From the NCBI RefSeq assembly GCF_013297935.1, contig NZ_JAAFIX010000001.1:576334-640333 (forward strand): a DNA stretch of 64,000 nucleotides, in the 5' to 3' direction. Every line of letters begins with the position of its first letter. The first letter of the stretch is position 1. The position numbers and the translations under genes are program-made. Below are positions 8,519 to 17,726 of this stretch, in pieces. The notes under the pieces were generated by a model. That model saw nothing but the letters and a program-made list of their open reading frames with translations, was not told the DNA's origin and searched no databases. Origin of the DNA: Rhodoferax sp. Its GTDB lineage: Bacteria > Pseudomonadota > Gammaproteobacteria > Burkholderiales > Burkholderiaceae_C.

Positions 8519-9103
8519 ATGGACGAAGTTCGCATCGGCTTGGTATCTATCAGCGACAGAGCATCGGCCGGCGTCTACGAAGACAAGGGCCTGCCTGCAT
8601 TGCAGGACTGGATCAGCCGCGCGGTACACAACCCGGTGGTCTTTGAAACCCGCTTGATAGCGGATGACCAAGCCACGATTGAAGACACCTTGATCGCCCT
8701 GGTCGATGCTAGCTGCGCCCTGGTGCTGACCACGGGCGGTACCGGCCCGGCCCTGCGCGATGTCACCCCTGAGGCGACGCTGGCTGTGGCCCACAAGACC
8801 ATGCCCGGCTTTGGCGAGCAAATGCGCGCGATTAGCCTGAACTTTGTGCCCACGGCTATCCTGTCCCGACAGGTGGCGGTGATCCGCGACCAGACCCTGA
8901 TCATCAACCTGCCCGGTCAACCCAAAGCGATTGCAGAAACCTTGGAAGGCCTGAAGGACTCCGACGGCAAGCAGCAGGTCCCCGGCATCTTTGCTGCGGT
9001 GCCCTACTGCATCGACCTGATTGGCGGACCCTTCATTGAAACAGTCGAGACCGTCTGCAAGGCCTTCCGGCCGAAAAGCGCTACTTCCCGATCAACTCGT
9101 TGA
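8519..9103 (+). CDS. mog: Molybdopterin adenylyltransferase
   Basis: 194 residues. The ATG at 8519 aligns with the start of E. coli Mog (MDEVRIGLVSISDRASAGVY); a TTG at 8504 would add five residues. Mog/MogA adenylates molybdopterin for molybdenum insertion. Signatures are TTGGTGPALRDVTPEAT and the NLPGQPKAI loop. The product is needed by molybdoenzymes such as the nitrate reductase at the start of the window. Its 3' end overlaps the 3' end of the convergent cysE by 23 bp. Confidence 0.93.
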   Translation: MDEVRIGLVSISDRASAGVYEDKGLPALQDWISRAVHNPVVFETRLIADDQATIEDTLIALVDASCALVLTTGGTGPALRDVTPEATLAVAHKTMPGFGEQMRAISLNFVPTAILSRQVAVIRDQTLIINLPGQPKAIAETLEGLKDSDGKQQVPGIFAAVPYCIDLIGGPFIETVETVCKAFRPKSATSRSTR

Positions 9104-9854
9104 GTTTAGCGGCCTCAAAGCACTCTTTGCGGGCCGCATCTTTGGGGACGCAATCGCTGTCGGCCAGTTTGGCAGAGAGCTGTTCTACGGCCTTCCACAG
9201 CATGGCGATCTGATGGTCCTGGCCTGATGCACTGTCCACCAGACCGCGCAGGGCCTGGCTCACCGGATCGTCTTCCTGGGTGATGCCGTAGGCGGTGAAT
9301 TTGCGGTCCGGGGTCGTGACATCGGCACTCACCCCTTCTTTGCTCGGCAAAATGCGCGCGGGAATCCCCACTGCAGTGGCCCCGGCAGGCACCGGCTTGA
9401 CCACAACAGCGTTGCTGCCGATCTTGGCCCCGTCGCCCACCTCAAAGCCGCCCAGTACCTTGGCGCCGGCGCTGACCACCACATCTTTACCCAAGGTGGG
9501 GTGGCGCTTGCTGCCTTTGTACAGACTGGTGCCACCCAAGGTCACCCCTTGGTAAATGGTGCAACCATCACCGATTTCTGCCGTTTCGCCGACCACGGTG
9601 CCCATGGCATGGTCAAAGAACACCCGCTCGCCCAACTTGGCGCCGGGGTGTATTTCAATACCCGTCAGGAAACGGGCCACATGCGAGGTAAAGCGCCCCA
9701 GCCATTTGAAGCCGTGGTTCCAGAACCAGTGCGCCGGCCGGTGCAGCACCACCGCATGCAGGCCGGGGTAACAGGTGATGACCTCCCAGGTGCTGCGGGC
9801 AGCGGGGTCACGGTCAAGGATGCACTGAATATCGGAGCGGATTCGGAAAAACAT
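9081..9854 (-). CDS. cysE: Serine O-acetyltransferase
   Basis: 257 residues. A short N-terminal helical domain (FFRIRSDIQCILDRDPAARS) precedes a left-handed beta-helix of hexapeptide repeats (GIEIHPGAKLGERVFFDHAM, VVGETAEIGDGCTIYQGVTL), matching the short EpsC-like form of CysE. It acetylates L-serine with acetyl-CoA in cysteine synthesis. About 75 residues after the helix (VSADVTTPDRKFTAYG onward) form a longer tail than usual. trmJ lies 69 bp upstream on the same strand. Confidence 0.92.
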   Translation of the reverse strand: MFFRIRSDIQCILDRDPAARSTWEVITCYPGLHAVVLHRPAHWFWNHGFKWLGRFTSHVARFLTGIEIHPGAKLGERVFFDHAMGTVVGETAEIGDGCTIYQGVTLGGTSLYKGSKRHPTLGKDVVVSAGAKVLGGFEVGDGAKIGSNAVVVKPVPAGATAVGIPARILPSKEGVSADVTTPDRKFTAYGITQEDDPVSQALRGLVDSASGQDHQIAMLWKAVEQLSAKLADSDCVPKDAARKECFEAAKLNELIGK

Positions 9855-9923
9855 AGCGTCAGTCTATCCCCTCGCCGGTTGCTCTGCGGTGGCTGCCGGC
9901 AAATCCGCACCCATGGCAGGCGA

Positions 9924-10709
9924 TTAGCTGCGCTGTTGCAGTATGGCCTTGGCGATCCCGCGAAGAATGTGGATCTCCTCCTGGCTGACCTGGGCACGAT
10001 TGAACAGGGCATTCAAGCGTGGCATGAGCTTCTTGGGTGCGGCAGGGTCCAGAAACCCGAGGGCGACCAGCGATTGCTCCAGGTGCGTCAACATACCGGC
10101 CACCTGGCCTGCATCGGCCAGCGTGGAGGGCGCTGTAGCCGGCTGCACCCCGAAGCCGCCCAAAGCGAGCCGCCATTCGTAAGCAATCACCTGCAGAGCC
10201 GCGCCGATATTGAGCGAACCGAAGTTCGGGTTGCTGGGAATAGAGAGGCACACATGGCAGCGGTACACGTCCTCGTTACGCATGCCGAAGCGCTCCGAAC
10301 CGAACAAAAACCCGACGCCTTGCTGCGCACCGGCCTCAGGAGCCGGACTTTCAGCCAAATTGGCCTCCAGCCCTTGCAGATACTGCGCAGGCAGCTCCTT
10401 TTTTAATAGCATTTCAAAATGCTCACGCGGGGTCGTGGTGGGGGGGCCGAAGTCCCGCGGAGTCATCGCGGTGGCACACAAGTGGGTGATTCCGTCCAGC
10501 GCCTCGTCCAGGGTGTCCACGATGCGGCATTTGTCGAGCACATCCAAGGCGCCGCTGGCACGCTGGATGGTTTCTTCGCGGCGCAGCACGTTCGGCCAGC
10601 GGGGAGCTACCAGTACCAGGTCGTCAAACCCCATGGTTTTGATGGCGCGGGCCGCCGCGCCCACATTGCCGGCATGGCTGGTGTTAATCAGGATAAATCG
10701 GGTGTGCAT
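9924..10709 (-). CDS. trmJ: tRNA (cytidine/uridine-2'-O)-methyltransferase TrmJ
   Basis: 261 residues of the SPOUT superfamily: TRFILINTSHAGNVGAAARA at the N-terminus, GFLFGSERFGMRNEDVYRC for the SAM-binding knot and SIPSNPNFGSLNIGAALQ. TrmJ methylates the 2'-O of nucleotide 32 of tRNAs. A C-terminal helical region (~residues 180-261) fits the TrmJ dimerisation extension. It is divergent from suhB, a pairing seen in many beta- and gammaproteobacteria, with 132 bp between starts. Confidence 0.92.
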   Translation of the reverse strand: MHTRFILINTSHAGNVGAAARAIKTMGFDDLVLVAPRWPNVLRREETIQRASGALDVLDKCRIVDTLDEALDGITHLCATAMTPRDFGPPTTTPREHFEMLLKKELPAQYLQGLEANLAESPAPEAGAQQGVGFLFGSERFGMRNEDVYRCHVCLSIPSNPNFGSLNIGAALQVIAYEWRLALGGFGVQPATAPSTLADAGQVAGMLTHLEQSLVALGFLDPAAPKKLMPRLNALFNRAQVSQEEIHILRGIAKAILQQRS

Positions 10710-10841
10710 GGAGCGTGATAGAGGCCAAATTGCTGCAACCGCACAAAGATAGGGTGCGCAACCAAGCCCGAGCCGTTAAAATACCGACATTGTCGCCGCC
10801 TGCATCGCCAGCCGGTCCTTCCAGTTCTTCCCCCACAATTT

Positions 10842-11765
10842 ATGACGCTCAATCTGCACCCCATGGCCAACGTGGCCATCAAGGCCGCCCGCACCGCCGG
10901 TTCCATCATCAACCGCGCTGCGCTTGACATCGAATCCGTTCGCGTTTCCCAGAAAAAAGCCAACGACTTTGTGACCGAAGTCGACAAGGCTGCAGAGCAA
11001 GCGATCATAGAAACCCTGCTGACGGCCTACCCCGGCCACGGCATCTTGGCGGAAGAGTCCGGCTCCGAGTTCGGCGCCCGCGACTCCGAATACGTCTGGA
11101 TCATCGACCCACTGGACGGCACCACCAACTTCATCCACGGCTTGCCCGTGTACTGCGTGAGCATCGCCTTGTCCGTGCGCGGCAAGATCGAGCAGGCCGT
11201 GGTGTACGACCCCACCCGCAACGACTTGTTTACTGCCACCAAGGGCCGCGGCGCTTACCTGAATGACCGTCGTATCCGCGTCTCCAAGCGCACGCAACTC
11301 AAAGAGTCGCTGATCTCCACCGGCTTTCCGTTCCGCCCGGGCGACAACTTCAACCAGTACCTGACCATGATGGGCGATGTCATGCAGCGCACCGCCGGCC
11401 TGCGTCGCCCCGGCGCTGCCGCGCTCGACTTGGCCTATGTGGCTGCCGGTTACACCGAAGGTTTCTTTGAACTGGGCCTGCAGCCCTGGGACATTGCTGC
11501 CGGCTCCTTGCTGGTGACCGAGGCCGGTGGTCTGGTGGGCAACTTCACCGGTGAAGCCGACTTCCTCGAACAACACGAATGCCTGGCCGGCAACCCCCGC
11601 GTTTACGGCCAGTTGGTCAGCATTCTGGGCAAATACAGCAAGTTCGCACCTGCCGGTGAAAAGGCAGCTCTGCGTCAAGCCGCCATCGAGGCCGACAATG
11701 CTGCCACATCCACTCCGGCAGAGTCCGCAGCCCCCGCGGCGGGCAGTGAAGACGCCCCGTTTTAA
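10842..11765 (+). CDS. suhB: Inositol-1-monophosphatase family protein SuhB
   Basis: 307 residues. The start at 10842 gives [17 protein letters not shown], aligning with the N-terminus of E. coli SuhB. Metal and phosphate site motifs are all present: [19 protein letters not shown], and [19 protein letters not shown]. SuhB is a Mg-dependent phosphatase and a ribosome/NusG-associated antitermination factor in E. coli. The last ~40 residues are Ala/Pro-rich and likely disordered. Its 3' end abuts the convergent GGDEF-EAL gene with a 4-bp overlap. Confidence 0.94.
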   Translation: MTLNLHPMANVAIKAARTAGSIINRAALDIESVRVSQKKANDFVTEVDKAAEQAIIETLLTAYPGHGILAEESGSEFGARDSEYVWIIDPLDGTTNFIHGLPVYCVSIALSVRGKIEQAVVYDPTRNDLFTATKGRGAYLNDRRIRVSKRTQLKESLISTGFPFRPGDNFNQYLTMMGDVMQRTAGLRRPGAAALDLAYVAAGYTEGFFELGLQPWDIAAGSLLVTEAGGLVGNFTGEADFLEQHECLAGNPRVYGQLVSILGKYSKFAPAGEKAALRQAAIEADNAATSTPAESAAPAAGSEDAPF

Positions 11766-14698
11766 CTGAAACGGAAATCGGCCACCGGCACCGGCCGGCC
11801 GAATAGATAGCCCTGAAACAAGGTGCAGCCCTGAGCCATGAGGAACTGGCGCTGCCCTTCGGTTTCCACCCCTTCCGCCACCACATCAAACCCGAGGCTG
11901 CTGCCCAGCGCCAGCACCGTGCGGGCGATGGCAGCGTCGTTGTGGTCGGTGAGCACATCCCGCACGAACGACTGGTCGATCTTGAGTTGCTGCAGCGGCA
12001 GCAACTTGAGGTAAGACAAAGAAGAATAGCCCGTCCCAAAATCATCGAGCGCAAAGCGCACACCCAAGCTGCGCAGGGCCGTCATTTTCATGATCGCGTC
12101 CTGGGTGTCGGTGAGCAACAGACTCTCTGTCAACTCCAGCTTGAGCAATTTGGGGTCGGCCCCCGTTTCTTTGAGCGCGCCCTGGACTTGGGACACGAAC
12201 TCGGGCTGTCGGAATTGTCTCGCGCTCACGTTCACGGCCACTGTGAGCTTGGCACTGGCTGTATCGGCAGCCCAGCGGGCCAACTGCGCGCAGGCGGTGT
12301 GCAGCACCCATTCTCCGAGTGGGATGATGAGCCCGGTCTGCTCCGCCAAGGAAATGAACTGCACCGGCGGCACCAGCCCCCGCACCGGATGCTGCCACCG
12401 CAGCAAGGCCTCGGCACCCACCACTTTGCGGTCCATATCGACCAAGGGTTGGTAGTACAGCAACAGCTCCCCGCGCTGGAGTCCGCGGCGCAGGTCCGCT
12501 TCCATTTCAGTGCGCTGGGCCACCATGGCCTGCATGGCCGGATCAAAAAACCGCAGGGTATTGCGCCCGGCCGCTTTGGCTTCGTACATGGCGAGGTCGG
12601 CCTGTTTGAGCAACTCGTCGACCGATTGTTTTTGCCCGTGAATCAGGACCACGCCAATGCTCGGGGTGCTGTGATGCGCGCCGCCCGGTAGATCGTAGGC
12701 GGCATTCAGACTCAACAATATTTTCTTACCGACGGACTCCGCCAGCACGCCGGCATCCTGCAAGCTGCCATCCAGATCCTGCAGCAGCACCACGAACTCG
12801 TCGCCCCCTAAACGGGCCACCGTGTCGGACTCCCTTACGCAGGCCTTCAGACGCAGCGCCACCTGGGTCAGCAGGCGGTCGCCGACATCGTGCCCTCGGG
12901 TGTCGTTGAGATCCTTGAAATTGTCGAGGTCAATAAACAGCAAGGCGCCCTGCAATTTGCCACGCCCGCTGGCGGCAACGGCATAGTGCAGGTGGTCGAG
13001 CAGCAAACGGCGATTGGGCAGGTCCGTGAGCACATCGTAAAAAGCCAGTCGCTCGATTTTTTCTTCCGCCGCTTTGCGCTCAGTGATATTGCGACCGATA
13101 CCCCGGTAGCCCTTGAACACCCCGTGCGAGTCAAAAATCGGCGCACCGCTGGTGGATATCCAGTACACGCTACCTTCGTCATCGCGGTCACTCAACTCCA
13201 ATTCGTGAAACGGGAGACGGGCCTCCAGCAACTGGCGATGGGCTGACCAGTCCGATTCACCCATGTTCAGTGCGCCGCTCTCCCACCGGGTCTTGCCGAT
13301 GCTCGCATGAATTTTCAGCTTCCCACTCTGAATCGAACCATCAAACCGGGTAAACCGGTAATCGGTGTCCTGCTCCCAGTACCAATCCGACGACAACTCG
13401 GTCAGGGCCCTGAATCGCGCCTCGCTCTCCTGCAGCACTGCCAGTGACGCTTTGTGCGCCGTGATGTCGGTCACCGACCCGTAGGCGTTGTAACGCCCGC
13501 TAGGCTCCAGAAAGGTGATGGCCTTGCCGAACAGCGTGCGGACTTCGCCGTCCGGACGCACGATACGGAACTCTTGGGCCCAGGTCTTGGAGTCTTGGGC
13601 CGATGCACTCATGGACTTGAGCGTCTGGATGATGTCATCGGTGTGGATCATCTTGAAGATCACATCCGGCCTGGCCTGCACCTGCTCCGGACTCACTCCG
13701 AAAATGTCGCTGCAAGCGTCGCTCACGAACACAAACGATCCGCTGTCCCGGCTGTGCATTTCGAACTGAAACACCATCTCGGGCAGTCGGCTGGTGAGGC
13801 GCTGAATCACGTCCAGTCGCTGCTGCAGCACCTGCTTGGCCACGGCTTCTTCCGTGAAGTCCTGCACCACACCGAAATCGACATAGGTGCCGTCGAGGCG
13901 GTGGTAGCGGTGCATGCGGCTGCGGATCCAGCGCACCTCACCATCCCGTCGACTCCAGCGGAATTCAACAAGTCGGCCATCCAGCGCTTCGCGAGCCTCT
14001 AGGTAGCGCGGCCGGTCTTCGGGGTGTATGCCGGAGCCCGACAATTCCCGGGTGATGGTCTCCGTCCAGGGAATTTGAGCCATACGGAACAATCCCCGGG
14101 ACCAGCGTGGATCCGTCTGCCCCTGTGGCACCAGCCAATGACCGGCTTGCGCAAGGTGCTCCGTTTCCTCGTAGAGCTCTAACTGACCACGCAACTCCTC
14201 ATTGGCCTCTTGAAGCGCATTTTCACTCTCCATCACGGCATCCTGCGCAATGCGCTGAGCCGTAATGTCCATCAAGTACACCAGAATATGCGGCTCGCCG
14301 GCCACCTGCATAACCGAACCCCGCCACTCCAGCAGCATGTCCTCACCCCGGCCGTTGGTGAAGCTAATCTCAACCCCCGACAAGGAAGGGTCCGACTGCA
14401 TTTCGGCTAATGCCGCATCACGAGCCTGCAAATCCGGCCAGAAGCCCAAAGAAACGGCATTGCCCGCGGTAGCTTCATCCCAGGTGAAGCCTGTGAGTTG
14501 CTGCCAGCGCGCGTTGACATCGACGAAACAACCGTCCGCCATCCGCTGGAGAGAAATAGCCGCCGGGCTGTGCAAGAACAAGGCTTGCAGCATGTCAAAC
14601 TGACGGCGATTGACTTGCTCCAACGACACATTGGCTTGCTGCAAATCCGCAAGTGCACGTAGGTGCTGCGCGTCTTGGGGTTTGGAGGAATCCGTCAT
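11762..14698 (-). CDS. PAS-repeat GGDEF-EAL protein 1 (c-di-GMP turnover)
   Basis: 978 residues from ATG 14698; an earlier in-frame start at 14770 would overlap the upstream gene. Several PAS domains (~residues 35-530) precede GGDEF ([14 protein letters not shown]) and a C-terminal EAL domain. An RxxD inhibitory site (RESD) stands five residues before GGDEF. The EAL residues look intact: [50 protein letters not shown]. It could make and break c-di-GMP. No membrane segment is seen, so the sensing is probably cytoplasmic. Five base pairs separate it from its paralogue upstream. Confidence 0.92.
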   Translation of the reverse strand: MTDSSKPQDAQHLRALADLQQANVSLEQVNRRQFDMLQALFLHSPAAISLQRMADGCFVDVNARWQQLTGFTWDEATAGNAVSLGFWPDLQARDAALAEMQSDPSLSGVEISFTNGRGEDMLLEWRGSVMQVAGEPHILVYLMDITAQRIAQDAVMESENALQEANEELRGQLELYEETEHLAQAGHWLVPQGQTDPRWSRGLFRMAQIPWTETITRELSGSGIHPEDRPRYLEAREALDGRLVEFRWSRRDGEVRWIRSRMHRYHRLDGTYVDFGVVQDFTEEAVAKQVLQQRLDVIQRLTSRLPEMVFQFEMHSRDSGSFVFVSDACSDIFGVSPEQVQARPDVIFKMIHTDDIIQTLKSMSASAQDSKTWAQEFRIVRPDGEVRTLFGKAITFLEPSGRYNAYGSVTDITAHKASLAVLQESEARFRALTELSSDWYWEQDTDYRFTRFDGSIQSGKLKIHASIGKTRWESGALNMGESDWSAHRQLLEARLPFHELELSDRDDEGSVYWISTSGAPIFDSHGVFKGYRGIGRNITERKAAEEKIERLAFYDVLTDLPNRRLLLDHLHYAVAASGRGKLQGALLFIDLDNFKDLNDTRGHDVGDRLLTQVALRLKACVRESDTVARLGGDEFVVLLQDLDGSLQDAGVLAESVGKKILLSLNAAYDLPGGAHHSTPSIGVVLIHGQKQSVDELLKQADLAMYEAKAAGRNTLRFFDPAMQAMVAQRTEMEADLRRGLQRGELLLYYQPLVDMDRKVVGAEALLRWQHPVRGLVPPVQFISLAEQTGLIIPLGEWVLHTACAQLARWAADTASAKLTVAVNVSARQFRQPEFVSQVQGALKETGADPKLLKLELTESLLLTDTQDAIMKMTALRSLGVRFALDDFGTGYSSLSYLKLLPLQQLKIDQSFVRDVLTDHNDAAIARTVLALGSSLGFDVVAEGVETEGQRQFLMAQGCTLFQGYLFGRPVPVADFRFS

Positions 14699-14703
14699 CC
14701 GAT

Positions 14704-17634
14704 CTACCCTAGCTGAAGCTGGCTCACCGGCACCGGTCTGCCAAAAAAATATCCCTGAAACGACCGGCACCCCGCAGCCAACAAGAAGTCCCTCTGCCCG
14801 GCGCTCTCTACACCCTCCGCCACCACCCCCAGGTCCAGGCTCTTGGCTAAACTCAAAATAGTCCTTGCGATGGCCGCATCATTGGGATCCGTCAACACAT
14901 CGCGCACGAAGGATTTGTCAATCTTGAGTTGATCCAAAGGCAAACGCTTCAAGTACGCGAGCGACGAGTAACCTGTGCCGAAGTCATCCAGCGAGAAGCT
15001 CACGCCAATCGACCGAAGTTCACCCATTTTTAAAATAGCCTCGTCGAAATCCGAGAGCAAGAGGCTTTCCGTCAACTCCAGCTTCAGGCGGTATGGGTTA
15101 GCCCCACTGGTGCGCAAAAGGTCAAGAATATGGGTGGAAAAATCGGGATGCCTGAACTGGCGGGTACTGACGTTCACCGCTACGCTCAATCGCTGAGTCC
15201 GAGGGGTATCACTCCAAGCCACCAGCTGTGCACAAGCCGCCTCCAGCACCCATTGGCCCAGAGGCAATATCAGGCCGGTTTGCTCGGCTACAGGAATAAA
15301 GTCACCGGGCGACACCATGCCTTTATGAGGGTGCTGCCAACGCACCAGCGCCTCGACCCCGGTCACAGCACCATCCGCGGACACCACAGGTTGGTAGTAC
15401 AAAACAAACTGCTCATCCTGTAGGGCCGTGCGCAAATCGGCCTCCATATCAGCCCTGGCCGACGCAGCAGATTGCATGGCCGGATCAAAAAACCGCAGGG
15501 TGTTGCGACCGGCGCTCTTGGCTTGGTACATCGCCAGATCCGCCCGCTTGAGCAACTCTTCAATACTGTCCGTGCGCCGGAAAAACAGGGTGACCCCGAT
15601 ACTCGGCGAGCTGTGCATGTTGTGGCTGCCCAGCGCAAACTGCTTGTTCAGAGCGCTCAAGATTTTTTTGGCAACCACTTCCGCTTCGCTAGCGGCTACG
15701 GTGGCGTCAGCGTCGAGCTCCTCCAACATCACCACAAACTCGTCGCCCCCCAGGCGGGCCACCGTATCCATGCTCCGCACACAACTCTGCACGCGTTGTG
15801 CGACTTGCTGCAAGAGCAAATCGCCCGTGTGGTGACCCAAGGTGTCGTTCAGTACCTTGAAGTTATCGAGGTCAATAAACAACAAGGCACCGTGTTTGCC
15901 GCGGCGATCGCTGGCCGACAGCGCATGCCCCAAGCGGTCAATCAACATGCGGCGGTTGGGCAAAGCGGTCAGCGCATCAAAAAAGGCCAGGCGCTCTATT
16001 TCGGCCTCTGCTGTTTTGCGCGGCGTGATATCCCGGCCCGTGCCGCGGTAGCCGCGAAACACGCCTTGGCTGTCGAAAATCGGGGTTCCGCTTACCGACA
16101 CCCACATGTAGGTGCCATCCGACATGACCCGCTGCATCTCAAAGTCCTGGAAGGTTTGGTGTGCCTCCAGCACCGCCCGGTGCGCAGCCCACTGGTCGAG
16201 GGTGACACCAAGACCGCCGGAGTCCCACCGCACCCGGCCCAGTGCGGCCTGTGGCGCCAGGCGATCTGCATTCGTGCCATCGCCGTCAATGCGGGTGAAG
16301 CAAAACTGCTCATCCTGCTCCCAGTACCAGTCGGACGACAGGCTGGAGAGGCTTCGAAAGCGCTCTTCGCTTTCTTTCAAACGACCCAAGGCTTGTTTCT
16401 GGGTGGTGATGTCGGTAATCGAGCCGGTGAACAATACCGACCCGTCAGCCAGCAACTCCGGCACGGAGGTTCCCAGAAACCAGCGCTCCGCCTCGCCGTT
16501 CTCGCGGGTGCGGAACTCGCAACTCCAAGGCCGCATGGAGCGAAGGGCCTCCTGGGTGGTGTCCCTGACTTGCGGAATATCGTCTGGGTGAATGCGCTCG
16601 AGCACTGCCCGAGCGTCTTTTTTGACTTCTTCGACCGACGCCCCGAAAAACTGATGCACCGCGGAACTGACAAACGGGAAAGTCAACCTGCCGTCGGGCC
16701 AACACTGGAACTCGTACAGCATGCCAGGCGCGCGACTCGTAATCTTCTGTACAAACTCGAGTTGCTTTCGCAACGACTCGCGAACTTCGCGCTCTTCTGT
16801 GAATTCCTGTATGACCCCGAAGTCCGCAAGCACATGCCCATCCGCCACTTGCCGGTGCATCCTCGATCGCGCCCACAGTACCCGGCCGTCTTGGGCACGA
16901 GAGCGAAACTCCACCACCGCACCGTCCATGCGGGCCTGCGCCTGCTGAAGGGCAGGTAGGTCCTCTGGAAATACCCGGCTCCACAACATGTCGGTGGTCA
17001 CCAGAGACTCGCCCTCCCAACCCGCCATCTGGGCCAAGCCGGCGGAGAGGTGCACCGTATCGTCCCCGGGGTAGCTCACCCAGTAGCCCACCCGCGCGAC
17101 GGACTCGGTCAATTCATGCAGTTTCACCTGGCGGTTCATGGTGGCGTTGGCTTGGGCCAGCGCCTCTTCACCGGCACGCAAAGCTTGCTCGGCCAGTTGG
17201 TCGGCCGTGACATCGCGCAGATAAATCAGAATAAACGCTTCGCCCCCCTCGGAGATCATGGAGGCATTCAAGCGCACCATGCGGGGAGCCCCATTCTTCA
17301 TCACGAGGGTCACTTCCGCGTCGACCACCCGGCCACCGGGCTCCAAACGACTGAATATCTGGGCACGTTGCTCCGGATACAGCCAGTGCCCCAACTCAAT
17401 GGCCGTGCGTCCGAGCACGTCAGGGCGCTCATAGCCCGTCATGCGCAACCACTCTTCATTCACTTGCACAACCGCACCATCCCGGACGCGGGTCAGCGCA
17501 ATGGCTTCGGGACTGTGGGTGAAGATGGTGTGAAAAATCCCCGGCCCCACGCCCACGGGCAGCGCAGGCTCAGCGCCTGCTGCGACAACTGACTCGGGAC
17601 GGGGAGATTCCGGAAAAGGTTGCACAGAGAACAA
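14704..17634 (-). CDS. PAS-repeat GGDEF-EAL protein 2 (tandem paralogue)
   Basis: 976 residues with the same plan as its neighbour: PAS repeats (IFTHSPEAIALTRVRDGAVV; FEMQRVMSDGTYMWVSVSG), GGDEF ([14 protein letters not shown]) with the RxxD site RSMD, and an intact EAL domain ([45 protein letters not shown]). The second and last PAS regions align closely with the paralogue, so this is a tandem duplication followed by divergence, strongest in the first PAS. The two genes are five base pairs apart and probably co-transcribed. A 92-bp gap separates it from the divergent mutS. Confidence 0.92.
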   Translation of the reverse strand: MFSVQPFPESPRPESVVAAGAEPALPVGVGPGIFHTIFTHSPEAIALTRVRDGAVVQVNEEWLRMTGYERPDVLGRTAIELGHWLYPEQRAQIFSRLEPGGRVVDAEVTLVMKNGAPRMVRLNASMISEGGEAFILIYLRDVTADQLAEQALRAGEEALAQANATMNRQVKLHELTESVARVGYWVSYPGDDTVHLSAGLAQMAGWEGESLVTTDMLWSRVFPEDLPALQQAQARMDGAVVEFRSRAQDGRVLWARSRMHRQVADGHVLADFGVIQEFTEEREVRESLRKQLEFVQKITSRAPGMLYEFQCWPDGRLTFPFVSSAVHQFFGASVEEVKKDARAVLERIHPDDIPQVRDTTQEALRSMRPWSCEFRTRENGEAERWFLGTSVPELLADGSVLFTGSITDITTQKQALGRLKESEERFRSLSSLSSDWYWEQDEQFCFTRIDGDGTNADRLAPQAALGRVRWDSGGLGVTLDQWAAHRAVLEAHQTFQDFEMQRVMSDGTYMWVSVSGTPIFDSQGVFRGYRGTGRDITPRKTAEAEIERLAFFDALTALPNRRMLIDRLGHALSASDRRGKHGALLFIDLDNFKVLNDTLGHHTGDLLLQQVAQRVQSCVRSMDTVARLGGDEFVVMLEELDADATVAASEAEVVAKKILSALNKQFALGSHNMHSSPSIGVTLFFRRTDSIEELLKRADLAMYQAKSAGRNTLRFFDPAMQSAASARADMEADLRTALQDEQFVLYYQPVVSADGAVTGVEALVRWQHPHKGMVSPGDFIPVAEQTGLILPLGQWVLEAACAQLVAWSDTPRTQRLSVAVNVSTRQFRHPDFSTHILDLLRTSGANPYRLKLELTESLLLSDFDEAILKMGELRSIGVSFSLDDFGTGYSSLAYLKRLPLDQLKIDKSFVRDVLTDPNDAAIARTILSLAKSLDLGVVAEGVESAGQRDFLLAAGCRSFQGYFFGRPVPVSQLQLG

Positions 17635-17726
17635 GGTCCGTTGGGATTGATCTCCTTATGATAGGGCCTGCAGCGGGCCTGTGCCAAGTGATGCACGCCT
17701 TCGCCTGACTACTCTTTTTTCCTACT

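Noticed and set aside
15472..16959. 495-codon plus-strand frame
   Set aside because: Antisense to the GGDEF-EAL domains of a well-supported gene; no recognisable domain.
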